52,365 bases of DNA from an uncultured Lachnospiraceae bacterium (GTDB lineage: Bacteria; Bacillota; Clostridia; Lachnospirales; Lachnospiraceae), in assembly GCA_947176965.1 (NCBI GenBank), contig CAMWSU010000010.1, positions 1 to 52,365 on the forward strand, read 5' to 3'. How positions within the stretch are numbered: position 1 is the first letter of the stretch; every line of letters starts with the position of its first letter. Shown here in pieces: positions 31,415 through 40,134 of the stretch. A model generated the notes under the pieces. It ran no database searches and was not told where the DNA came from. It saw only the letters and a program-made list of their open reading frames with translations. The translations under genes were made by a program, and so were the position numbers.

Positions 31415-33253
31415 TTATTTCTTTTTCTTCTTTGCAACTACAATGCCTGCGCCCGCTGCTGCAACAACAACCACTACAACGATCACAACGATCACAACAA
31501 CATTGGAACCGCCCTTCTCCGTATCAGTAGAAGCAGTCTCCTCTGCCGGTGCCGCATCATTACCATCCGCCGGTGCGGGAGCTTCCGTCGGCTCCTCTGC
31601 CTGTGCTTCTGCATCATAATTAAAGCCGCTTACCGTAAAGGTAATGCTCATGCTTGTAGGAGGAACTGCATAATAACCGATTTCACCTACCTCATCATTC
31701 CAGATATTCTGAAGCAACATATTGAGATACAACTCAGAATCCGGGCTGATGATCGGACCGTTCATCAGATCTACGCTGGAGCCGTTCACTTTCAACTGCA
31801 CATCGGAAATCGTGATCTCGCCGGTATTCGGAATATCCGTGGATAAGAAGATCAGATTCATGTACTCTTGATCCGCGAACTCACCGTCCGGGAAGCTTAA
31901 GCCGTCAACAGATACGGTATATGTACCGTTACCCGCGATCACAGCATCGGTAAACGTACCGGGAAGCACAACTGCGTCATTACCATCCCAGCCTGTTACC
32001 TGATGGAAATAATCCATATCTCCATCTACATCTCTGCCGTAGCTGCCATCATCCCATGCATTACGGAAAGAGTACTTCGGCGTCTGGAAACCAATATATG
32101 CATTGTAGGTTCCGCCAAAATCAACAGAAGCTGCCGGTGCTTCTTCTTCCGGAGCATCCGAACCTGCCGCCTGCGTGCCGAATCCCGTAACCGTGAAGTT
32201 TACTTCGATAGACTGAAAGCCTGTCAGATAATCGGAGGAGAACAGACATGCCGTTGCATCCATTACACTGCCTTCAGCAACACGATTATCAATATGATTG
32301 TCATCGCCTGCGGTTGCTGTCTCATCCGGTGCATTCCACTCATTGTAAATATTGACGCGGGTCGTAAGACCGCCGCCGTCTGCGGAGCAGGTGTAGCTCG
32401 GTCCCTGCATCTCAATCTCCTCACCGTTGATCTTAATGCTGTCTACGGTAAGAACACATGCCGTTCCGAGAAGGATTTCTCCGTTCTCAACCTCAAGAGC
32501 GTTAAACTGCGCAAGGTTCTGAGCCTCTGCCGCATTCATGGATACCGTGTAAGAGCCGTCTCCGGTAATCTCTACATCCACATATTCTGCATCAAACTCT
32601 TCCCATGCTTCGTTGTTAATATTCAAGTGTGCCATCGCCGGGCCTTCCACCTCGATCGGAGCAGAAGCGCTTCCCTCTGCTGCCTGTGTGCCGTAGCCCG
32701 AAACCGTGAAGTTTACTTCGATCGACTGGAAATCCGTCAGGTAATCGGAGGAGAACAGACATGCTGTTGCATCCATCAGATTGCCCTCGGCAATACGATG
32801 ATCCACATGCTTGTCATCGCCCGCGGTCGCTGTCTCATCCGGTGCGTTCCACTCATTGTAGATATTGACACGGGTCGTAACACCGCCGCCGTCTGCGGAG
32901 CATGTGTAGCTCGGTCCCTGCATCTCGATCTCCTCACCGTTAATCTTGATGCTGTCTACGGTAAGAACACAGCCTGTCCCAAGAACAGACTCACCGTTTA
33001 CTACCTCAAGAGCGTTAAACTGCGCCAGACTCTGCGGCTCTGCCGCATTCATGGATACGGTGTAGGAACCGTCTCCGGTGATCTCTGCGTTTGTCCACTC
33101 TGCCTCAAACTCATCCCAATCTGCGTTGTTGATGTTGAGGTATGCCGTGCCGTCCGCCAAGCCTGATGTATCCTGCGCTGCGTTTACAGGCATCGCAGAA
33201 AGTACAAGCGAGCAGGCGAATACAGCTGCTAACAACTTCTTCAACCTTTTCAT
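31415..33253 (-). CDS. Secreted, membrane-anchored tandem-repeat protein of unknown function
   Basis: A 612-residue surface protein. A signal peptide (MKRLKKLLAAVFACSLVLSA, cut after VNAA) is followed by two nearly identical units of about 154 residues (37-190 and 208-361; 171-residue period) and a diverged third unit (about 378-547). Each holds an ITGDGSYTVSM or IAGNGTYTVSV strand and an NFTVSGYG-type final strand, so an all-beta, carbohydrate-binding-like fold is likely. Units 1 and 2 each have Cys in GxxCVLTVDS, YTCSAD and TACLF. An acidic Pro/Glu/Ala linker, one TM (about 583-606) and a KKKKK end anchor it without LPXTG. It sits between the lplB operon and the kinase gene, so glycan capture or ligand presentation is a reasonable guess. 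Confidence 0.75.
   Translation of the reverse strand: MKRLKKLLAAVFACSLVLSAMPVNAAQDTSGLADGTAYLNINNADWDEFEAEWTNAEITGDGSYTVSMNAAEPQSLAQFNALEVVNGESVLGTGCVLTVDSIKINGEEIEMQGPSYTCSADGGGVTTRVNIYNEWNAPDETATAGDDKHVDHRIAEGNLMDATACLFSSDYLTDFQSIEVNFTVSGYGTQAAEGSASAPIEVEGPAMAHLNINNEAWEEFDAEYVDVEITGDGSYTVSMNAAEAQNLAQFNALEVENGEILLGTACVLTVDSIKINGEEIEMQGPSYTCSADGGGLTTRVNIYNEWNAPDETATAGDDNHIDNRVAEGSVMDATACLFSSDYLTGFQSIEVNFTVTGFGTQAAGSDAPEEEAPAASVDFGGTYNAYIGFQTPKYSFRNAWDDGSYGRDVDGDMDYFHQVTGWDGNDAVVLPGTFTDAVIAGNGTYTVSVDGLSFPDGEFADQEYMNLIFLSTDIPNTGEITISDVQLKVNGSSVDLMNGPIISPDSELYLNMLLQNIWNDEVGEIGYYAVPPTSMSITFTVSGFNYDAEAQAEEPTEAPAPADGNDAAPAEETASTDTEKGGSNVVVIVVIVVVVVVAAAGAGIVVAKKKKK
32171..32632 (-). repeat. Internal coding repeat, unit 2
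   Basis: Codons 208-361 of the tandem-repeat protein, nearly identical to unit 1 at 32684-33145, down to long shared nucleotide stretches. Such repeats can recombine and change copy number. Confidence 0.8.
32684..33145 (-). repeat. Internal coding repeat, unit 1
   Basis: Codons 37-190 of the tandem-repeat protein. The segment around SIKINGEEIEMQGPSYTCSA is identical in both units. Confidence 0.8.
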
Positions 33254-33371
33254 AATTCTTCCCTCCTATAAATTTGCTTCGTGCATAATTACACGAATGT
33301 ACTTTATGAGTGTATAATAACTATTGCAATAAAAATACGGTTTTTTTTTTACATCTATTACTTGTCTTTTT

Positions 33372-35219
33372 TTACATGGCAGAATCTGTCATCGGCGGAA
33401 TGACAAGCGAAATCATCGTTCCTTTTCCCGGCACACTGCTGATGCTCATGCCGTATCTGCTGCCGTAGCAGAGCTTGATGCGCTGATTGATATTATAAAG
33501 ACCAATGCTTGCTTTGATCTCCGGATTCCGCACTGATATGCTGTTGCGCAGCTTTCTGACCTGCTCTAATTCCATACCGCAGCCATTGTCGGAAATATCA
33601 ATATGAAGATTCTCATCCAAATAAATATGCACCGTGACAACGCCGCCGTTTTCTTTTTCCTCCAGTCCGTGCAGAATGGCATTCTCCACGATCGGCTGGA
33701 GCAGCAGCGGAAGAATCTGATAATCCTTCAGACAAATGGCATCATCCACAATAAGCTGATATTCAATCCTGCTGCCGAAGCGAAGTTTTTGGATCTTAAT
33801 ATAGTTTTCGATATAATTCATCTCTTTCTCGAGCGTCGTGGACGCCGTTCCCGTATTTTCCAATACATAGCGCAGTGATTTACCGAGCAGCTTAATGGCG
33901 GTCGCCACCTCGCGATCTCCTGCTGCAAACGCGTTCATGCGGATCGTCTCCAGCGTATTATAAAGAAAATGCGGGTTGATCTGACTCGCAAGCATCTTAA
34001 ACTCCATTTCCTGCTGCTTATTCATCAGTTCTTTTTCACCGATCTGCGACTGATACATCGCCGCCTCTTTTTCCTGTATTTTCTCCACCATCACCTGTAG
34101 ATCGGCAAACGCTTCGGAAATCTCGTCCCTGCCCCGGAAATCCGCCGTGATATTGTAATCCCCGTGGCTCGCTTTATGCATCTCCTCCCGAAGCAGCTCC
34201 ACTCTCGTCGTAAAATAATGCGTGTATACAAAGATCATGACCCCCGGCAGCAGAATTGCCGTCAGAACGATCAAAACGCAGGTGCGGACAATCCGGTAAA
34301 TATCATCATACGCATATTGATTCAGCGTGCAGATGTAAATTCTGGATTCGGACTGATACATGTTCAACGTGGAGACGTTGACAATGCTGCGCCTGCCGTC
34401 CACCGTCATGCTGTCCGCATACGAATAGTGCGCATCGTTTAAGTCAATGTCAAGATGCATGGGCTGTCCATAGAGCGAACGGTCCGACGCATAGACGATC
34501 TGCGCATTGTCCGCGCTGACAATCATTGCATAATCGCTGCTCTCCACCCGCGTGCGCAGATAATTATCGCTGATCTTGATGACAAGTACCGCATGGTACG
34601 CATCATTCTGCTGCGGAATCCTGCGCACCAGGCAAAGATTCCAATAACGATTGCCGTATTTATCCGTCCGCTCCAGCGGCATCCACAATACTCTCGATTG
34701 TTCTGACGCCTCCAAAAACCAATCCTGCGCCTGCTCTGCTTCTTCCGCCCGCCGGAAAACGCGATGATCGGAAATAGACGGGTTATCCGTATAGATCGCC
34801 AGATCTTCCACCTCGGCATAATTATAAAGATAACTGTTCCCATTGATAAAAGCATCCGCATCCGCCGCGAACGCACGCTCCGTCCGGTAATCCGTTCCGA
34901 GCATTTCTGCAAGCTGCTCATCGCCGCAGATATTTTCAGACATGTTGTAGATCTGTGTCGTGATCTCAAAAAAGATCGACTTAATGCGCAGGTTGTCGGA
35001 TGCCACCATGTCGGAATAGTAATTTTTCAGCAGGTTTTTGGTATTTATGATTAAAAAAATACCGAGCATCGTCACCGGCACAAACAGCGCGAGCAGGTAA
35101 ATAAAATAGAGCTGCCGCTTGATCCCGTGCCTGCCGAACAGGTGATGGATCAGCGTCATATCGGGACTTGCGTGTTTTCTTTTTCTTTTTTCTTGTGACT
35201 GCTTCTTACTCAATTTCAA
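33372..35219 (-). CDS. yesM: YesM-type sensor histidine kinase
   Basis: A 615-residue membrane kinase. TM1 is at about residues 38-60, an extracellular dCache-like region of about 250 residues follows, TM2 is at about 310-334, then a HAMP domain, a coiled coil and the His_kinase domain with phospho-acceptor His about 417 in SQINPHFLYNTLE. The ATPase part has IVENAILHGLE (N box), SDNGCGM and GIGLYNIN-like SIGLYNINQR. AGGGAGG lies 5-6 nt before the TTG chosen as start (35219); an ATG 60 nt further in has no site. It should sense the sugar or its binding protein outside and phosphorylate the YesN-type regulator at 22457-24007. Separate location of the pair is unusual. Confidence 0.9.
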   Translation of the reverse strand: MKLSKKQSQEKRKRKHASPDMTLIHHLFGRHGIKRQLYFIYLLALFVPVTMLGIFLIINTKNLLKNYYSDMVASDNLRIKSIFFEITTQIYNMSENICGDEQLAEMLGTDYRTERAFAADADAFINGNSYLYNYAEVEDLAIYTDNPSISDHRVFRRAEEAEQAQDWFLEASEQSRVLWMPLERTDKYGNRYWNLCLVRRIPQQNDAYHAVLVIKISDNYLRTRVESSDYAMIVSADNAQIVYASDRSLYGQPMHLDIDLNDAHYSYADSMTVDGRRSIVNVSTLNMYQSESRIYICTLNQYAYDDIYRIVRTCVLIVLTAILLPGVMIFVYTHYFTTRVELLREEMHKASHGDYNITADFRGRDEISEAFADLQVMVEKIQEKEAAMYQSQIGEKELMNKQQEMEFKMLASQINPHFLYNTLETIRMNAFAAGDREVATAIKLLGKSLRYVLENTGTASTTLEKEMNYIENYIKIQKLRFGSRIEYQLIVDDAICLKDYQILPLLLQPIVENAILHGLEEKENGGVVTVHIYLDENLHIDISDNGCGMELEQVRKLRNSISVRNPEIKASIGLYNINQRIKLCYGSRYGMSISSVPGKGTMISLVIPPMTDSAM

Positions 35220-35241
35220 GGGTGCCTCCCTATATTCCGAA

Positions 35242-35293
35242 TTGCTCAAAAAGTGTTAGTTTTTAAGCTCATTCTAACACTATATTGCTCAAA
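35242..35293. promoter_or_regulatory. Candidate operator between yesM and the xylosidase gene
   Basis: An inverted repeat AGTGTTAG (35252-35259) / CTAACACT (35274-35281) is flanked by two direct copies of TTGCTCAAA (35242-35250 and 35285-35293). It lies just before the yesM start in the divergent gap. It could be an activator site for the YesN-type regulator or a leader hairpin of yesM. Confidence 0.35.
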
Positions 35294-35354
35294 TTTATTT
35301 TTTACGTCAATAAAACGTTCAAATAATGGTGTAGCCTTTGCCTGTAAAAACCAC

Positions 35355-35360
35355 TATAAT
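35355..35360 (+). promoter_or_regulatory. -10 box of the alpha-xylosidase gene
   Basis: A perfect TATAAT about 88 bp before the ATG at 35448. The -35 position (TAGCCT) is poor, in keeping with activator dependence. Confidence 0.45.
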
Positions 35361-35447
35361 GAACTCATAACGGACAGGGATTCCTGTCCTTATCGGAAAG
35401 TGTATCATAATTTTTTAAAGAATGATAGGAAAAGGAGGATAAAAACC

Positions 35448-37790
35448 ATGAAATTCAGCAACGGATGCTGGCTTCAAAAAGAGGGATACGAGTGTTTTGC
35501 GCCGCAGCAAGTATATTTCACAAAAGTGGAGCCGACGAAGGTCACGCTTTGTATGCCGACAAACCGCATCAACCACCGGGGGGATACCCTGGGTTATGTG
35601 AATCTTACCATGATCATCACTTCCCCCGCGCCTGAGATCCTGCGCGTGCGCACCTGCCACCACATGGGGCGCCTGGAAAAAGGACCCGCTTTTGAGCTGG
35701 CATTAAACGAGGAGCTTCCGCTCACCGTCACGGATGCGGAGGACATGCTCACGATTCAGAGCGGCTCGCTTTCACTTGAGATCACAAAAACATATTTTTC
35801 CATGACCTACAAGCGCGGCGGCGAGGTCATCACCAGATCATCCGGCAGGGATCTCGCCTGCATGAAGACCGCATGGAGGGGTCTGGCATATGACGCGGCG
35901 GGCGATACCGAAAACACCTATATGCGCCAACAGCTGTCTTTGGGCGTCGGCGAACTGATCTACGGTCTCGGCGAGCGCTTTACGCCGTTTACTAAAAATG
36001 GACAGTCCGTGGATATTTGGAATGAAGACGGCGGCACGAGCACCGAGCAGTCCTACAAAAATATTCCTTTTTATGTGTCCAATAAGGGCTATGGCGTGCT
36101 TGTCAATCATCCGGAACGCGTTTCGTTTGAGATCGCGACGGAGATGGTCACACGCGCCGAATTTTCCGTCGAGGGCGGCATGCTGGATTATTTCCTGATC
36201 AACGGGCCGACCATGAAAGATACGATCGTGCATTACACCGACTTAACCGGAAAGCCGGCGCTTCCCGCTCCGTGGACATTCGGTTTATGGCTATCTACCT
36301 CGTTTACGACCAATTACGACGAAGACACCGTTATGAGCTTCGTAAACGGCATGCTGGATCGCGGTATTCCGCTGCGCACCTTCCATTTTGACTGTTTCTG
36401 GATGAAGGAATTCCATTGGAGCAATTTCATTTGGGACGACCGCGTGTTCCCCGATCCCGAGGGTATGCTTAGGCGCATCAAGGCAAAGGGGCTGAATATC
36501 TGTGTCTGGATCAACCCGTATATCGGACAGGAGTCCGAGCTTTTTGCGGTCGGCTGCAAAAAGGGATACTTTGTGAAGCGTGCAAACGGCGACGTATGGC
36601 AATGGGATATGTGGCAGCCGGGTATGGCACTGGTAGATTTCACGAATCCCGCGGCGTACCGGTGGTATCAGGAAGAATTGGAAAAACTGCTCGATATGGG
36701 CGTTGACTGTTTTAAGACCGATTTCGGCGAGCGGATCCCGTCCGAGAACGTGACCTATTTTGACGGCTCCGACCCGAAAAAAATGCATAACTTCTATACG
36801 TATCTTTATAACAAATGTGTTTATGAGCTGTTGGAAAGAAAGCGCGGCAGGGGAGAAGCGGTCCTGTTTGCCCGCTCCGCGACCGTCGGCGGTCAGAAAT
36901 TCCCTGTTCACTGGGGCGGAGACTGCTGGAGCGATTACGAGTCGATGGAGGAGAGTCTGCGCGGCGGTCTTTCCCTCTGCATGTCCGGCTTCGGCTTTTG
37001 GGCCCATGACATCGGGGGCTTTGAGAATACATCAACTGCCGACGTGTATAAGCGCTGGGTCGCTTTCGGACTGCTTTCCTCGCACAGCCGTCTGCACGGA
37101 TCTTCCTCTTACCGTGTACCGTGGGTATATGATGAGGAAGCGGTAGATGTCGTACGCTTCTTTACGAAGCTCAAGGCGCGCATCATGCCGTATCTGTACG
37201 CCGCCGCCGTTACCGCCAACAAAACCGGTATTCCGTGCATGCGCAGCATGGTCATGGAATTTACGGAGGACAAGACCTGTCATTACCTTGACAAGCAGTA
37301 TATGCTCGGTGACAGCCTGCTCGTCGCACCGATCTTCAATGATCAGAGCCTTGCAGAATACTACCTGCCAAAGGGCGTCTGGACGGATTTCTTTACCGGA
37401 GAGGTCAGAAACGGCGGTCAGTGGATCTCCGAAACACACGGCTACTTAAGCATTCCGCTGATGGTAAAGGAGAACTCCATCGTCGTGCTCGGCGCGCATG
37501 ATGATAAACCGGATTACGATTACGCCGACGGCGCGGAGATCCGCGTTTATCAGCTGATCGACCAAAAAGAAGCATCCGCTGTCATCTACGGTATGGACAA
37601 TCGGGCGGCGCTTTCGGTGAAAGCAGTCAAGAACGGCAATCAGATCCGGATCACAGTCGATACCAAAACATCCTGCTCCATCCGCCTCGTCAATGTCAAG
37701 GCAAATGCCGTAACCGGCGGCAGCTTTGCAGTGGAAGGAAATGATACGGTCATTTCCGACATTTCAGGCGAAATTGTGGCAACGCTATAA
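35448..37790 (+). CDS. Alpha-xylosidase, GH31 (YicI type)
   Basis: A 780-residue cytoplasmic glycosidase close to the 772 residues of E. coli YicI. An N-terminal beta domain (about 1-270) precedes the barrel. The nucleophile is Asp425 in CFKTDFGERIP, where the FGERIP sequence is typical of alpha-xylosidases, and the acid/base is Asp492 in HWGGDCWSD; the 67-residue spacing fits YicI (66). WINPYIGQ and FGFWAHDIGGFE are further GH31 blocks. It should remove xylose from isoprimeverose-type ends of xyloglucan oligosaccharides. AAAGGAGG lies upstream of the ATG; the 195 nt of open frame before it is not coding. A strong terminator follows. Confidence 0.9.
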   Translation: MKFSNGCWLQKEGYECFAPQQVYFTKVEPTKVTLCMPTNRINHRGDTLGYVNLTMIITSPAPEILRVRTCHHMGRLEKGPAFELALNEELPLTVTDAEDMLTIQSGSLSLEITKTYFSMTYKRGGEVITRSSGRDLACMKTAWRGLAYDAAGDTENTYMRQQLSLGVGELIYGLGERFTPFTKNGQSVDIWNEDGGTSTEQSYKNIPFYVSNKGYGVLVNHPERVSFEIATEMVTRAEFSVEGGMLDYFLINGPTMKDTIVHYTDLTGKPALPAPWTFGLWLSTSFTTNYDEDTVMSFVNGMLDRGIPLRTFHFDCFWMKEFHWSNFIWDDRVFPDPEGMLRRIKAKGLNICVWINPYIGQESELFAVGCKKGYFVKRANGDVWQWDMWQPGMALVDFTNPAAYRWYQEELEKLLDMGVDCFKTDFGERIPSENVTYFDGSDPKKMHNFYTYLYNKCVYELLERKRGRGEAVLFARSATVGGQKFPVHWGGDCWSDYESMEESLRGGLSLCMSGFGFWAHDIGGFENTSTADVYKRWVAFGLLSSHSRLHGSSSYRVPWVYDEEAVDVVRFFTKLKARIMPYLYAAAVTANKTGIPCMRSMVMEFTEDKTCHYLDKQYMLGDSLLVAPIFNDQSLAEYYLPKGVWTDFFTGEVRNGGQWISETHGYLSIPLMVKENSIVVLGAHDDKPDYDYADGAEIRVYQLIDQKEASAVIYGMDNRAALSVKAVKNGNQIRITVDTKTSCSIRLVNVKANAVTGGSFAVEGNDTVISDISGEIVATL

Positions 37791-37796
37791 AAACAG

Positions 37797-37840
37797 ACAA
37801 AAAGGCTAGCCTCTTTTGTAGCAGAGGATAGCCTTTTTGT
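37797..37840. terminator. Bidirectional terminator between convergent genes
   Basis: Stem ACAAAAAGGCTA / TAGCCTTTTTGT continued by CCTCT / AGAGG, with T runs on both strands. It lies 6 nt after the xylosidase and 33 nt after the small gene on the other strand. Confidence 0.85.
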
Positions 37841-37872
37841 CACGCTTTTATCCTGCAAAACCACGCTTCGTC

Positions 37873-38124
37873 TCAGCTAAGCAGACGCCGAATATCGGAG
37901 ATCCGTTTCGCGTTTTCTATGATCTCCTTTCTCTGCGCCTTCATATAATCCTCAAGCTCCTCAATCTCTTCCTCCGTGAAGCCCTCGCTCTTTGTGATGA
38001 CACAGTCCGGCACGGTTCCTTCGGCACGATCGTTCCCGCGCTCAAACATCACGGAAACAAACGGTTTTCCGTTTTTGGAGAGCACCGTCGAATGGATGCA
38101 TTTCAGCTCACTCTGTCTTTCCAT
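37873..38124 (-). CDS. Small conserved-looking protein, function unknown
   Basis: An 83-residue soluble protein that I do not recognise. It starts MERQSELKCIHSTVL with AAAGGAGCC upstream; the longer open frame runs into the exonuclease gene and is not needed. The second half is an amphipathic charged helix (FTEEEIEELEDYMKAQRKEI). It follows the exonuclease gene by 37 bp on the same strand. Confidence 0.6.
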   Translation of the reverse strand: MERQSELKCIHSTVLSKNGKPFVSVMFERGNDRAEGTVPDCVITKSEGFTEEEIEELEDYMKAQRKEIIENAKRISDIRRLLS

Positions 38125-38161
38125 ATAGGCTCCTTTCCTGTCAAAATGCTTTCCCCCGCAT

Positions 38162-39163
38162 TCATACGTCTGCGTTTTGCTCATGCACCTTTTGCTCATG
38201 CTTCGCCCTGCGGTGCTGACGCCTGATCTCACGCGCATGCTCCTGCTTGCCCTGTACGGTCTTCGCCTGCTCCTCGTCGATCAGCTTTAAGGTCTTCACC
38301 ACATATACCTTATCGCCCTCTGTCTTTTTCATACGGATCTTTCCCTTGATATAACCGTGCTTATTGCAAAACGCCAGCGCATAGTAATGCCTGCCATTCG
38401 GCGTAAACCAGCGCAGCTTCTTCCGACAGTTTTTATGACAGATATAACATTTCGTGCTTGTTACCTCCCTGTCCTCCATCGCTGTCTGTTTATCCTCAAA
38501 TTCCCGCGAGATATATTTTGCGTAGGTGTCAAAGCTAATATGAACCTCCTGCTTTCTCGTTTTCGGAATCCGGTATACATCGTAGGAGACGCGTTTCAAA
38601 AGCTGCTGTGCCGACGGCTCGGCGCTGATACGCTGTAAAACCTTTGCTGTATAATACGCATCGGCAAACGCCCGGTGGAACGGAATGTCCTGCGCAATAC
38701 CGAGCTGTTCCACCGCGTTTTTTAATGAACGGCGTTTTTTATCATCCTCCGGCTCATAGACGAGCGCGTACAATTTTTGTACATCCAAATACATAAGCGG
38801 TCCGTCCGAAAGCGGCGGAAAATGGTAATAATCCATGTTTCGCTGTAACTCGGTCAGATCCAGCGACCCCCATGTGCCGTACACGCAGTCCTCACCGCAC
38901 CATTTCAAAAAATAACGCATGACCGGCGTAAAGGTCTGTTCTCTTTTCAGCTCGCTCATACTGATATGAATAATGTCCTGCGTGATCGCATGCATCGTAT
39001 GATACACGCTCGGACGGATCAGTCGGGAAAACTCGCCGATCTTTTCAAAATTCTCATTTAATTTGATCGCACCGATCTCAATGATCTCAAACGGCAGCTT
39101 TGGATCTTCATTTTGCTTTTTATCCGCCTGATTCCATTCCAAGTCAAAAATAATGTAATGCAT
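38162..39163 (-). CDS. DEDDh 3'-5' exonuclease family protein
   Basis: A 333-residue protein with an N-terminal RNase T/DnaQ-like exonuclease domain of about 180 residues. Catalytic acids appear as IIFDLEWNQ (DxE), then GSLDLTEL, and the final HRAFADAYYTAKV gives the DEDDh His and Asp. The C-terminal part has a small Cys cluster, CYICHKNCRKK, perhaps a zinc knuckle, and a basic tail. It resembles ERI-1-type exonucleases of Firmicutes. Substrate unknown; RNA trimming is likely. Starts MHYIIFDL; the ribosome site is weak. Confidence 0.8.
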   Translation of the reverse strand: MHYIIFDLEWNQADKKQNEDPKLPFEIIEIGAIKLNENFEKIGEFSRLIRPSVYHTMHAITQDIIHISMSELKREQTFTPVMRYFLKWCGEDCVYGTWGSLDLTELQRNMDYYHFPPLSDGPLMYLDVQKLYALVYEPEDDKKRRSLKNAVEQLGIAQDIPFHRAFADAYYTAKVLQRISAEPSAQQLLKRVSYDVYRIPKTRKQEVHISFDTYAKYISREFEDKQTAMEDREVTSTKCYICHKNCRKKLRWFTPNGRHYYALAFCNKHGYIKGKIRMKKTEGDKVYVVKTLKLIDEEQAKTVQGKQEHAREIRRQHRRAKHEQKVHEQNADV

Positions 39164-39205
39164 CCGACACCCTCTTATGTAGAGTTTTCAATTATTTTAA
39201 CATAC

Positions 39206-39236
39206 TTAAACTCTTTTTTATAGAGTATGCTATAAT
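39206..39236 (+). promoter_or_regulatory. Probable tcdA promoter
   Basis: TATAAT at 39231-39236 with TTAAAC at 39206-39211 (19-bp spacer), about 90 bp before the tcdA ATG, in the divergent gap with the exonuclease gene. Confidence 0.5.
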
Positions 39237-39324
39237 AAATCCGCATGAATATATTACTTTCGGGCGTATTTGGTATGTGGCGGTCTTGACAGCCGCCGAA
39301 ATTTCATATTGTCAGGAGGAACCC

Positions 39325-40131
39325 ATGGAAGCATTTTCCAGAACAGAATTACTGATAGGAAAAGAAGCAATGACCCGTCTTTCCCGTTCCCGCGTTGCCA
39401 TATTCGGCATCGGCGGTGTGGGAGGCTATGTCGTGGAAGCCCTGATCCGAAGCGGCGTCGGCGCGCTGGACTTAATTGATAATGATACGGTCGCGGTATC
39501 CAACTTAAACCGCCAGATCATCGCCACGACCGCTACCATCGGACAGTACAAGGTGGACGCCGCACGGGAGCGCTGCCTCTCCATCAATCCGCAGGCACAG
39601 ATCCGGACTTACCGCACTTTTTATCTTCCCGAGACAACGGATCAATTTGATTTTCAGGACTATGATTATGTGGTGGACGCGATTGATACCGTGAGCGGAA
39701 AGCTCATGCTCATCGAACAGGCGCTTCATGCGGGAACGCCCATCATCAGCAGTATGGGCGCCGGAAATAAAATGAACCCCGCCGCTTTTGAGGTGGCGGA
39801 TATTTCCGAAACCACAATATGCCCGCTTGCGCGCGTCATGCGCAGAGAACTTCGCAAACGGGGCATCGAGCACGTAAAGGTCGTTTATTCCAAAGAACCC
39901 GCCATGACACCGCTTAGCGACTGTAACGGTGTGAACGCGGCTGCGGACAAAACCGTCAAACATACCATATCCGCAGACAATAACAACGAAGCAGACCGAC
40001 CGCCACAGGGAAAACGTCAGATCCCGGGCAGTAATGCCTTTGTACCTGCTGCCGCGGGACTGCTCATTGCTTCGGAGGTCGTCAAAGATTTAGCGCTTGT
40101 TGGCGGTATCGACATATTGCAAAAGGATTGA
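39325..40131 (+). CDS. tcdA: tRNA threonylcarbamoyladenosine dehydratase
   Basis: A 268-residue E1/ThiF-like enzyme, the same length as E. coli TcdA (CsdL). It uses ATP to cyclise t6A37 of ANN-reading tRNAs to ct6A. GIGGVGGYVVEALIRSGVG is the nucleotide-binding loop, DNDTVAVSNLNRQ the E1 motif with the catalytic Arg, and MGAGNKMNP plus RVMRRELRKRGI follow as in TcdA. AGGAGGAACCC precedes the ATG. It converges with the transglutaminase gene with 3 bp between the two stop codons. Confidence 0.9.
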   Translation: MEAFSRTELLIGKEAMTRLSRSRVAIFGIGGVGGYVVEALIRSGVGALDLIDNDTVAVSNLNRQIIATTATIGQYKVDAARERCLSINPQAQIRTYRTFYLPETTDQFDFQDYDYVVDAIDTVSGKLMLIEQALHAGTPIISSMGAGNKMNPAAFEVADISETTICPLARVMRRELRKRGIEHVKVVYSKEPAMTPLSDCNGVNAAADKTVKHTISADNNNEADRPPQGKRQIPGSNAFVPAAAGLLIASEVVKDLALVGGIDILQKD

Positions 40132-40134
40132 TGA

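Noticed and set aside
32003-33166. Plus-strand open frame of 387 codons opposite the tandem-repeat protein gene
   Set aside because: It is a mirror of the coding repeats on the minus strand; no ribosome site, and the product is Cys/Arg-rich with no domain sense.
36291-37007. Minus-strand frame of 238 codons over the GH31 gene
   Set aside because: Lies opposite the catalytic core of the xylosidase and has no ribosome site.
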